A stretch of DNA of 10,749 nucleotides from JBBKWQ01 sp037969115 (GTDB lineage Bacteria; Actinomycetota; Acidimicrobiia; Acidimicrobiales; Ilumatobacteraceae). The DNA is taken from positions 1 through 10,749 of the forward strand of contig JBBKWQ010000150.1 of assembly GCA_037969115.1 (NCBI GenBank). Direction: 5' to 3'. This document shows, piece after piece, positions 1-6,306 of this stretch. The stretch's first letter is position 1. The number at the start of each line of letters is the position of its first letter. The position numbers and the translations under genes were made by a program. A model generated the notes under the pieces. It saw nothing but the letters and a program-made list of their open reading frames with translations, searched no databases and had not been told where the DNA came from.

Positions 1-1260
1 GCCGCGGCCGCGTCGCGGCCGATCGATGCGAGCCATCGTCTTCACCGGCCCTTCCTTCGACCAGCCGCGTGGCACCCAATAGCCGTCGAATGCGTCCCAC
101 GTGGTCAGCTCGAGTTCGGTGACCCACTTGGTGGCGCTCACGTACCCGTACAGGCCTGGCACGACCATTCGAACCGGGTATCCATGGTCGGCTCGCAGCG
201 GCTCGCCGTTCTGCGCAACCGCCAGGATCGAGTCGCGCCCGTCGGTGACCGCCGAGATCGGAGTACCGCAGTTCCATCCATCGATCGATCGGCTGACGAG
301 TTGATCGGCACCCGGCTGAACACCTGCGAGGTCGAGCACGTCGCTGATGCGGACGCCTTGCCACATGCCGTTGCCGACGAGGTTGCCGCCGATCTCGTTC
401 GACACGCACGACAACGTGACGATGGTTTCGATCTGATCCATCGCGAGCAGGTCGTCGAAGGTCAACTCGACCTCGGTGTCGACCATGCCTCGAATCTTGA
501 GGCGCCATGAGTCCTTGGGGATCTGAGGCACCGTGATCGCAGTGTCGATCCGGTAGAAGTCGTCGACGGGGGTGACGAACGGGGAAATGCCCTCGATGCC
601 GAAGTCGTGGTCGGGTGTGGTCTGCACCCCACGTGCCACCGGCTCGGGGAGAGCGAGGTCGGCCCGCTCGTCGGCGACCTCGAATCGACGTTGCAGCGAA
701 CGACCGAACAGGCCGGCGACCAGCGCACCTGCGGCGACCAGCCCACTGCTCTGGAGCAATCGGCGCCGCTCGAGGCCGGTGGCGACACCCGCCGATTCGT
801 CGTTGGGTTCCGCCGCCGTCTCCTCGCGGGGTGCCAACCACCAGATCACCCCGATCGACACGAGTGTTCCGACCAGGGCCGGCATGAGCTTGGCGAACGA
901 CGGAGCAGGGCGGCTCAACACGGCGACCATGCCGATCAGACCGACCACGGCCGTGGTCGCGTAGGCGGCAGCGCGGTTGCCTTGTACCGCCAGCTGACCC
1001 ACGATCGTTCCGATGACCAACAGGGTGAGGAGCGATCCCATGATCAACACCGCCTTGTCGGCAGTCCCGAACCAGTCGATCGCCCAGTCCTTCACCGACT
1101 TCGGCACGTGATCGATCACGATCTGACCAACCGGCACCACGGGCGACGACGTGCTGCGGATCGATCCCACGACCACCTCGGCGGCGGCCAGACCGGCGAG
1201 AGTCGACAACGCGCCAAGGAGCGCCCCGTACCACCAAGCGCCGTAGAGTCGAGATCCCAT
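1..1260 (-). CDS. Membrane-anchored molybdopterin-dependent oxidoreductase (sulfite oxidase/MsrP-like fold), C-terminus outside window
   Basis: Translating the minus strand from the ATG at 1260 gives 420 uninterrupted codons ending at base 1. The N-terminal part has about four hydrophobic segments (residues ~8-30, 70-90, 101-116, 126-142), then a twin-arginine-like ERRRLLQ (164-170) leading into another hydrophobic stretch (172-185). The oxidoreductase molybdopterin-binding domain follows (~225 onward), with TLSCVSNEIGG (282-292; Cys285 is the expected molybdenum ligand), MWQGVRISDVLDLAG (299-313) and DHGYPVRMVVPGLYGYVSA (358-376). Such proteins hold a Mo-pterin domain on the outer face of the membrane and reduce or oxidise sulfur or other small substrates; the substrate here is unknown. 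No MsrQ-type heme partner is visible. An in-frame ATG at 1284 is an alternative start; neither start has a clear ribosome binding site. The C-terminal end lies outside. Family assignment is firm, function is not. Confidence 0.9.
   Translation of the reverse strand, partial: MGSRLYGAWWYGALLGALSTLAGLAAAEVVVGSIRSTSSPVVPVGQIVIDHVPKSVKDWAIDWFGTADKAVLIMGSLLTLLVIGTIVGQLAVQGNRAAAYATTAVVGLIGMVAVLSRPAPSFAKLMPALVGTLVSIGVIWWLAPREETAAEPNDESAGVATGLERRRLLQSSGLVAAGALVAGLFGRSLQRRFEVADERADLALPEPVARGVQTTPDHDFGIEGISPFVTPVDDFYRIDTAITVPQIPKDSWRLKIRGMVDTEVELTFDDLLAMDQIETIVTLSCVSNEIGGNLVGNGMWQGVRISDVLDLAGVQPGADQLVSRSIDGWNCGTPISAVTDGRDSILAVAQNGEPLRADHGYPVRMVVPGLYGYVSATKWVTELELTTWDAFDGYWVPRGWSKEGPVKTMARIDRPRRGRG
1244..1249 (+). 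promoter_or_regulatory. Candidate -10 element (TAGAGT) for the LOG gene
   Basis: TAGAGT fits the actinobacterial TANNNT -10 pattern and would place transcription start near 1256, leaving about 3 bases before the ATG at 1259. No Shine-Dalgarno sequence precedes this ATG, which agrees with a near-leaderless mRNA. The element lies inside codons 4-6 of the divergent oxidoreductase gene. The match is short and could be chance. Confidence 0.35.
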
Positions 1261-2284
1261 GGAAGCAGGTCTACCGGAACACATCGCCCAACAGGTGAAG
1301 CAACTCGTCGAGGAACTCGGAGTTTCTCAATCGTTCCGCATCTCAGAAGAGTTCGTTTCCGAAGTGCTCGGCCTGGTCGCGGACCAGCCGGCGCAGGTCG
1401 ATCTGAAGATCGCCTCAGCAGCGATTGCGGAGATGCGCGACGCGTTCGCCATGTTCGGGCCGTACGAGAACGTTCCGAAGGTGTCGATCTTCGGGTCGGC
1501 GCGCACACAACCCGACGATCCGCTCTACCTGCAGGCTCGCGATGTGGCCCGGCGACTCGCTGCGCTCGGCTGGATGGTCGTCACCGGAGCCGGACCCGGC
1601 ATCATGCAAGCGGCGATGGAAGGCGCCGGCCGCGAACGCAGCATCGGCGTCTCGATCCGTCTCCCGTTCGAGACCGGTGCCAACCCGATCATCGCCGGTG
1701 ACGAGAAGCACGTCAGCATGAAGTACTTCTTCACGCGCAAGCTGATGCTCGTGAAGGAGAGTCGCGCCTTCGTGTGCCTGCCTGGCGGCTTCGGAACGCT
1801 CGACGAGACGTTCGAGTTGCTCACCCTCACCCAGACCGGGAAGGGCATGCCGGTTCCGATCGTCTTCCTCGACACGCCCGGCGATCCGTTCTGGGAGGGC
1901 GTACAGAACTTCGTGAACGACCAACTCATCACACGCGGCCTGGTATCGGCCGGCGACACGGCGTTCTACAAGATCACCGATTCATGTGAGGAAGCGGTGC
2001 GCGAGATCGAACGGTTCTATGCCAATTACGATTCGATCCGCTACATCGGTGAGCATGCCGTCATTCGACTCCAGCACGCCCCGACCGACTTGCAGCTGGC
2101 GGAGCTCAACGAACGTTTTGCCGACGTCGTGCACGACGACGTCATCCGTTCGGTCGAGCCGTACGGCATCGAGCGGCGTCAGAACGATCGGCTCGACCTA
2201 CCTCGCATCGCTTTTCGTTTCGACAAGCACGGGTATGCAGAGTTGCGGCAGCTCATCGACCACGTCAACGGATTCGCCCCGTAA
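1259..2284 (+). CDS. LOG family protein (lysine decarboxylase-like Rossmann fold), long form
   Basis: This 341-aa protein has the LOG/TIGR00730 fold: FGSAR (78-82), TGAGPGIMQAAMEGA (109-123) and the signature PGGFGTLDE (175-183) with the following helix ELLTLTQTGK. LOG enzymes are cytosolic phosphoribohydrolases that cut nucleoside 5'-monophosphates, releasing a base (cytokinin in plants) and ribose 5-phosphate. This is a long form: about 70 residues of helical sequence precede the fold and about 80 residues (262-341) follow it. Short LOG proteins are around 190 aa, so base specificity cannot be transferred from them. The start is well fixed: an in-frame TAG at 1244-1246 leaves ATG 1259 as the first start codon. 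It is divergent from the oxidoreductase gene, with overlapping ATGs, and ends in a hairpin facing the minus-strand small gene. Confidence 0.92.
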   Translation: MEAGLPEHIAQQVKQLVEELGVSQSFRISEEFVSEVLGLVADQPAQVDLKIASAAIAEMRDAFAMFGPYENVPKVSIFGSARTQPDDPLYLQARDVARRLAALGWMVVTGAGPGIMQAAMEGAGRERSIGVSIRLPFETGANPIIAGDEKHVSMKYFFTRKLMLVKESRAFVCLPGGFGTLDETFELLTLTQTGKGMPVPIVFLDTPGDPFWEGVQNFVNDQLITRGLVSAGDTAFYKITDSCEEAVREIERFYANYDSIRYIGEHAVIRLQHAPTDLQLAELNERFADVVHDDVIRSVEPYGIERRQNDRLDLPRIAFRFDKHGYAELRQLIDHVNGFAP

Positions 2285-2300
2285 GGCTCGCCTTGGGGCG
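2275..2300. terminator. Hairpin between convergent LOG gene and 69-aa gene
   Basis: CGCCCC (2275-2280) pairs perfectly with GGGGCG (2295-2300). After a two-base bulge (2281-2282), AAGG (2283-2286) pairs with CCTT (2291-2294) around a CTCG loop, giving about ten base pairs. The LOG stop codon TAA (2282-2284) lies inside it. No T-run follows on either strand, so it is not a canonical intrinsic terminator, but its place between converging genes suits a bidirectional terminator or 3'-end stabiliser. Confidence 0.6.
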
Positions 2301-2306
2301 CCGCCC

Positions 2307-2516
2307 TCATGCCGATTCGGGAGGGTCGGACTGGATGCCACGGAGGAGGTGCGCTGCCTTCTCCACTGCCCGCCGTGCCTGTGTGACCTTCTTGTCGCTC
2401 TCGGGTCGCCGGGTAGCACCGTCGGCGACGGCTTCGCGGAGGCGGTCGAATGCCAACTCGTCGAGGTCTTCGGCGATCACCTGCAGACGATCGGCGATCG
2501 ATTCGTAGTCGTTCAT
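2307..2516 (-). CDS. Small helical protein of unknown function coupled to glcF
   Basis: This 69-aa ORF starts MNDYESIADRLQVIAEDLDE and is charged and predicted helical throughout, with an Arg/Lys-rich centre and an AVEKAAHLLRG segment near the end. I see no signal peptide, membrane segment or Cys/His metal motif. Its ATG (2516-2514) overlaps the glcF stop as ATGA, the usual sign of translational coupling, and it has no good ribosome binding site of its own. It is therefore likely made together with the Fe-S subunit GlcF. The frame stays open further upstream, but those codons lie inside glcF, so the overlapping ATG is preferred. I do not recognise the family well enough to name it. The stop (TGA 2309-2307) faces the LOG gene 22 bases away. 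Confidence 0.72.
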   Translation of the reverse strand: MNDYESIADRLQVIAEDLDELAFDRLREAVADGATRRPESDKKVTQARRAVEKAAHLLRGIQSDPPESA

Positions 2517-3688
2517 CGCGTCGATCGCAGTGCCTCGGCCACGACGTCGATCGGGTGTTTGACGGTGACACCGGCGACGGTCAGGTGCATGGCGCATCCG
2601 GGGTTTGCCGACACGACCAAACTGGCGCCGGATTCACGCTTCGCCGACTCGATCGCGGCGAGCTTGCGGTCTCTGATCTGACCGGCGAGTTCGGGTTCGA
2701 GCGCCGAATAGGCGCCGCCGGCCCCACAACACAGGCCGTCGTCGTCGAGTTCGACGACGTCGGCCACAGCACTCACCACTGTTCGGACGGCGAGGTGCGA
2801 ACGCTGCACATGGCGAAGATGGCACGGATCCTGCACGATCACGGGATCGCAGCGTCGATCGACACTCGGGAGGCGCTCGATGCGCTCGGCGATCCACTCG
2901 TGCACGTCGAAGACGCGATCACTGAACGCCGCCGCTGCCGGGGTGCCGAGTACGCGGCGATAATCCTTCAGCGCCGCGCCGCACCCCGCTGAATTCACCA
3001 GGATCGGTGCATCGCCCGGCATCGACGTCATCACCCGCTCTGCAAGCCGACGAGCGTCGGCCTCCAACCCGGCATGCACGTGCAACGCTCCGCAACACCC
3101 GGCCGCCGCAGGCGGAATCGAATACGTGACACCCATCGCGTCGAGCACCGCAGCGGTGGACCGGTGAGTACCACGCATCCACGCATCCATCACGCAACCA
3201 GTGAACAGCCATGTCTCCGCGCCCGTCGGCTTGACGGGCGCCCCTCGGCGCAACGGCAGCCGGGCCAGACCGAGCTGGGCCGGCACGAGGTGCAGCCGTT
3301 GAGCGACAGCGAGCATGGACGAGCCAGCCAGCAGGAGGCGATGGCGCCCGAGCACGCGAAATCCCAGCCGTTGCCACCAGGGCGTGATCTTGTGGTGTTC
3401 CGCCAACGCCACGCGGGTGCCTTCCATGAGGCGACCGAACGGAACACCGCTCGGACACGCCGGCTCGCACCCTCGGCATTGCACGCAGGACGACATGAAG
3501 TGGACGAAGTCGTCGTCGGCCTCGCTGCCGCGCCATTGCACGGCGCGCATGGCCTCGATCCGGCCCCGCGGCGAGAGCGCCTCCTCCCCCGTCACCCGGA
3601 AGGTCGGGCAGTGCGGCAGGCACAACCCACAGGCCACACATGCGGTCAGGTCGTCCTCGTCAAGGTCCAGCAGCATCGCAGATGCCAT
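2513..3688 (-). CDS. glcF: Glycolate oxidase iron-sulfur subunit GlcF
   Basis: This 391-aa protein carries two [4Fe-4S] motifs, CVACGLCLPHCP (17-28) and CVQCRGCEPACP (68-79). Two cysteine-rich CCG domains follow: the first with Cys165, Cys198-Cys199 and Cys236, the second with Cys289, Cys320-Cys321 and Cys365. This is the GlcF/heterodisulfide-reductase-like architecture. GlcF passes electrons from the flavoproteins GlcD and GlcE to the membrane quinone pool during glycolate oxidation to glyoxylate. Matching glcD and glcE lie about 1.8 kb away on the same strand, but nei and an APH kinase gene intervene. A second in-frame ATG at 3676 is a real alternative start, since a TACGAT element at 3692-3687 would suit it; both starts keep all cysteines. 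The frame remains open upstream across nei, but that sequence has no GlcF character and is a shadow. Confidence 0.92.
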   Translation of the reverse strand: MASAMLLDLDEDDLTACVACGLCLPHCPTFRVTGEEALSPRGRIEAMRAVQWRGSEADDDFVHFMSSCVQCRGCEPACPSGVPFGRLMEGTRVALAEHHKITPWWQRLGFRVLGRHRLLLAGSSMLAVAQRLHLVPAQLGLARLPLRRGAPVKPTGAETWLFTGCVMDAWMRGTHRSTAAVLDAMGVTYSIPPAAAGCCGALHVHAGLEADARRLAERVMTSMPGDAPILVNSAGCGAALKDYRRVLGTPAAAAFSDRVFDVHEWIAERIERLPSVDRRCDPVIVQDPCHLRHVQRSHLAVRTVVSAVADVVELDDDGLCCGAGGAYSALEPELAGQIRDRKLAAIESAKRESGASLVVSANPGCAMHLTVAGVTVKHPIDVVAEALRSTR

Positions 3689-3692
3689 CGTA
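3687..3692 (-). promoter_or_regulatory. Candidate -10 element (TACGAT) for glcF
   Basis: Read on the minus strand, TACGAT runs from 3692 to 3687 and fits TANNNT. It predicts transcription start near 3680, four bases before the ATG at 3676, but it overlaps the ATG at 3688. If used, glcF translation would begin at 3676. A second TANNNT match, TACCTT at 3717-3712, would serve the 3688 start with a 17-base leader. The two cannot be told apart from sequence alone. Confidence 0.3.
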
Positions 3693-3724
3693 CGGTCAAC
3701 CGGGTGGAGCGAAGGTACTGACCG

Positions 3725-3730
3725 TAGGGT
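3725..3730 (+). promoter_or_regulatory. Candidate -10 element (TAGGGT) for nei
   Basis: TAGGGT in the 51-base glcF/nei divergent region fits TANNNT and predicts transcription start near 3737, three bases before the nei ATG at 3740. No clear -35 box was identified. Confidence 0.35.
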
Positions 3731-3739
3731 GAACAGCTC

Positions 3740-4537
3740 ATGCCCGAGGGACACACCATCCATCGCATCGCTCGCGACCACGGTCGGCTGCTGCGCGGCA
3801 AGCCGATTCAGGTGACGAGCCCCCAGGGCCGTTTTGCTTCCGACGCCGCACGGATCGACGGGGCGACGCTGGAACGTCTCGAGGCGTACGGCAAGCACCT
3901 GTTCTACTGGTGGTCGACGGGCGACATCGGTCATGTGCACCTCGGACTCTTCGGCAAGTTCCGGATCCACCGCGGCACCGGCGCACCGGAGCCGCGTGGA
4001 GCCGTACGCATGCGCCTTGCCACCGACGACGTCACGATCGATCTCGCGGGCCCCACGGTGTGTTCGGTCGAATCGTTCGAACATCGCGATGCCGTCGTCA
4101 GCCGACTCGGACCCGATCCGCTGCGACGCGATGCCGATCCGAATCGGGCGATCGAGCGGATGGCCCGAAGCAACAACGCCATGGGCGCGCTGCTGCTCGA
4201 CCAAGCGGTCATGGCCGGAATCGGGAACGTATATCGCGCGGAGGTCTTGTTCGCACGCGGCATTCACCCGGAGCGGCCCGGCAAGCGCTGCTCTCCGGCA
4301 GAACTCGATGGCATTTGGCAGACGTCGACCAAGATGTTGCGGGCGGGGGTGAAGGCCAACCGGATCGTCACAGTCGATCGCCGCGACCTCGACTTACCGC
4401 GCAACCGGCCGATCCCGCGCGCCGAGGCGACCTATGTGTACAAACGTGACCGATGCCTGAAGTGCGGTACGGCGATCGGCGTGGTCGAGGTCGCGAACCG
4501 AACGTGCTACTACTGCCCGTCCGACCAGTCGCACTGA
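3740..4537 (+). CDS. nei: Endonuclease VIII (Nei1-type) DNA glycosylase/AP lyase
   Basis: This 265-aa protein begins MPEGHTIHR, the Fpg/Nei N-terminus: after Met removal, Pro becomes the catalytic nucleophile and the next Glu assists. GKHLF (51-55) carries the conserved DNA-binding lysine. The helix-two-turn-helix segment is MAGIGNVYRAEVLF (158-171). The C-terminal zinc finger uses Cys239, Cys242, Cys256 and Cys259, with the catalytic-loop Arg254 in NRTCYYCP. PEGHT, SPQGRF and RGPTVC-like stretches resemble mycobacterial Nei1 (Rv2464c) more than Fpg. The enzyme removes oxidised pyrimidines and cuts the abasic strand in base excision repair. The need for Pro directly after Met fixes the start at 3740. 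It is a single gene on the plus strand, lying between two minus-strand glc units, and ends at a hairpin. Confidence 0.95.
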   Translation: MPEGHTIHRIARDHGRLLRGKPIQVTSPQGRFASDAARIDGATLERLEAYGKHLFYWWSTGDIGHVHLGLFGKFRIHRGTGAPEPRGAVRMRLATDDVTIDLAGPTVCSVESFEHRDAVVSRLGPDPLRRDADPNRAIERMARSNNAMGALLLDQAVMAGIGNVYRAEVLFARGIHPERPGKRCSPAELDGIWQTSTKMLRAGVKANRIVTVDRRDLDLPRNRPIPRAEATYVYKRDRCLKCGTAIGVVEVANRTCYYCPSDQSH

Positions 4538-4561
4538 AGTGACGGCCTGCCGACCGTCACT
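4538..4561. terminator. Perfect 8-bp hairpin between convergent nei and APH kinase genes
   Basis: AGTGACGG (4538-4545) and CCGTCACT (4554-4561) are perfect inverted repeats around an 8-base loop. The left arm starts right after the nei stop codon and the right arm contains the kinase gene's stop (TGA, 4559-4557). There is no T-run on either side. Its position between the ends of two converging genes suggests a bidirectional terminator for nei and the long minus-strand operon. Confidence 0.6.
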
Positions 4562-5459
4562 GCGCCCGCCAGATCGGAGCATCGATGTCGCCACGCCAGA
4601 AGAGCAATCGACGGTCGGCCTCGGCCCGAGCCGCTGGGTTCACCGTGCCGGCGCGCACCCGCATGAGGGTGGCCGCCACGTTTCTCAGTTCGGCGAACAT
4701 GCGGGCGGTCGGGTCGTCGCGAAAGGAACAGCCGTAGCCGCGGGTGAACTGAAGGTAGACATCGTCATCACCTCCCCAGCGTTCGGCGAGTGTGAGCAAC
4801 ATGGCATGGTCCCATGCAGCAGGGGCCGCGCAGAGCAGGTCCCAATCGAGCAACACCGGCCCGCGGTCGGTCATCACCACGTTGCCCGGATGAACGTCGC
4901 CGTGACACAACCGTGTAGTGCGCGCGACCACATCTCGCCATGAAGCATTCCGGACGATCGTCTCGGAGAGCCCGGCTGTTGCTTTCGCATCGATCGAGTC
5001 CGACAACTCGATCATCAAGCCCTCGAAGTCCCACCACGGGAATGCGGCCGGGCTGGGTACCGGATAGCCGACCGGCACGTCGTCGAGCCGGAGCGCATGC
5101 ACCTCGGCGATCATCGAGCCGACCTCGGCCCAACCGATGGGTTCGCCGGACGGAACGGCACGCTCCCAGCCCGTGACCGTCCATCCGTCGTAGACCTGCG
5201 GACGCAGGATCGGCACGGGAACTCGAACGCCGGCATCAGCGAGCCAGTCGGCGAGATCGAACGCCGTGGCTGCCGATGCCGTGGGTCGACCGACACGCAG
5301 CACGACCTCACCGGTCCGGAAAACGCCGTTCATCCCGAGCCTGATCAGTTCGGGCAACGCAAGGCCGTGATCGGACGCGAATCGCTCGGCCGCCGACCGG
5401 ACCGCAGTCAGCGGTGCGGCCGGGGTGTCGACGAACGGCCGGTCAGGCCGAGAGCGCAT
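4557..5459 (-). CDS. Aminoglycoside phosphotransferase (APH)-fold small-molecule kinase
   Basis: The 300-aa protein has the APH-family catalytic loop HGDVHPGNVV (186-195; Asp188, Asn193) followed by the metal-binding LLDWD (203-207). An N-terminal lobe has NGVFRTGEVVLRVG (44-57), where the ATP-contacting strand is expected. APH-fold enzymes transfer phosphate from ATP to many small molecules (aminoglycosides, choline, homoserine, sugars), so the fold does not tell the substrate, and nothing here shows drug resistance. Its ATG lies inside the last codons of glcE (17-base overlap), which makes co-translation with glcE likely. A link to glycolate or C2/C3 acid metabolism is only an inference from this position. 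It ends in the hairpin shared with nei. A weak ribosome binding site leaves the start slightly uncertain, but the next Met (43) would cut into the N-lobe. Confidence 0.88.
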   Translation of the reverse strand: MRSRPDRPFVDTPAAPLTAVRSAAERFASDHGLALPELIRLGMNGVFRTGEVVLRVGRPTASAATAFDLADWLADAGVRVPVPILRPQVYDGWTVTGWERAVPSGEPIGWAEVGSMIAEVHALRLDDVPVGYPVPSPAAFPWWDFEGLMIELSDSIDAKATAGLSETIVRNASWRDVVARTTRLCHGDVHPGNVVMTDRGPVLLDWDLLCAAPAAWDHAMLLTLAERWGGDDDVYLQFTRGYGCSFRDDPTARMFAELRNVAATLMRVRAGTVNPAARAEADRRLLFWRGDIDAPIWRAQ

Positions 5460-6306
5460 CGACGCCCGGATTCAGCCGACCGTCCGGATCGAACTGCATC
5501 TTGATACGGCGGTGCAGTTCGACCACCGCCGGATCGAGGGAAGTCGCCGGCGCCGGTTCGCTGTGGTGGACGACACCCACGCCGATCTCGGCCACGAACC
5601 TACCCGTGAGCGAACGCAAACCCGCTGGAGGCGATGACCAACGTCCACCGGTCGGCAACTCGCCCGGTGGGTCGCCAGGTCGAAGTCCGTTTGCCGTCGC
5701 CTGGTCGGCGATGTCGCGCCGGTCCCCTTCGAGAAGTACCCAGGTGGTCATGCCGTTCCACAACACGGAGGTCGGGCGATACAACGACTCGAACAGGACC
5801 CATGGGTCGCGCTCCGACACGAACCACTGCTCGAATCGCGCCAGCGGGCGCGTCCGTAGGATCACCTCGCCGAGAAATCCGAGCGTGCCGTGTGAACCCA
5901 CGAGCAGCCTGGGTAAGTCGAATCCGCTCACGTTCTTCACGGTCGGCCCACCCGCTTTCACGACGTCGCCCGACGCCGAGACGTACCGCACCTGAAGCAC
6001 CGTGTCGCGCACCGGACCGTAACCCAACCGGCGGAGACCGCTCCGACCAACAGCCAGGGCCCCGCCGATCGTGCCGGTCGGCGGAATCGCGACGCTCTGA
6101 CCGCACAACGCCAACACCTCGTCGACCTCGTGCACAGGCGTTCCCGCCCCACAACACACCGTCATCTCCTCCGGCTTCGACCACTCGACGCCGGTCGGCG
6201 CCATCACGACTCGTACCCCGTCGACGGGTCCACCACGAGTACCGAGGCCGGCGATCGTGACGGCGCCGGTGTCGCCGATCTCCTCGGCGAACTCGCTCAG
6301 ATCCAT
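5443..6306 (-). CDS. glcE: Glycolate oxidase FAD-binding subunit GlcE
   Basis: This 287-aa FAD-binding type 4 protein has IPPTGTIGGALAVG (74-87), GGPTVKNVSGFDLPRLLVG (119-137) and GSHGTLGFLGEVILRTRPL (137-155). The C-terminal MQFDPDGRLNPG (270-281) is typical of this oxidase family. It is shorter than E. coli GlcE (about 350 aa), with a reduced N-terminal FAD region and short C-terminal half, but no core block seems missing. GlcE works with GlcD and GlcF in the membrane-associated glycolate dehydrogenase; its own catalytic role is less clear than GlcD's. Its ATG overlaps the end of glcD by 10 bases and its stop lies 17 bases inside the kinase gene, so the three are probably one translationally coupled unit. 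There is no clear Shine-Dalgarno sequence. Confidence 0.9.
   Translation of the reverse strand: MDLSEFAEEIGDTGAVTIAGLGTRGGPVDGVRVVMAPTGVEWSKPEEMTVCCGAGTPVHEVDEVLALCGQSVAIPPTGTIGGALAVGRSGLRRLGYGPVRDTVLQVRYVSASGDVVKAGGPTVKNVSGFDLPRLLVGSHGTLGFLGEVILRTRPLARFEQWFVSERDPWVLFESLYRPTSVLWNGMTTWVLLEGDRRDIADQATANGLRPGDPPGELPTGGRWSSPPAGLRSLTGRFVAEIGVGVVHHSEPAPATSLDPAVVELHRRIKMQFDPDGRLNPGVDALSA

Noticed and set aside
1267..1273. Possible -10 element (TAGACC/AGACCT) for the oxidoreductase gene
   Set aside because: Does not fit TANNNT at the right distance: the TA and the final T are seven bases apart rather than a hexamer.
607..1701. 364-codon open frame on the plus strand
   Set aside because: It runs antisense to the oxidoreductase gene and out of frame through the LOG gene; its translation is Arg/His/Asp-rich low-complexity sequence typical of GC-rich shadow frames, while both overlapped genes have clear family motifs.
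3689..4267. N-terminal extension of glcF by 193 codons across nei
   Set aside because: The extension is antisense to the well-conserved nei gene, has no GlcF-like sequence, and the normal GlcF N-terminus begins just before the first CxxCxxC motif.
4557..5459. Antibiotic resistance gene
   Set aside because: The APH fold covers many kinases; the gene is embedded in a metabolic operon with no mobile element or other resistance gene nearby.
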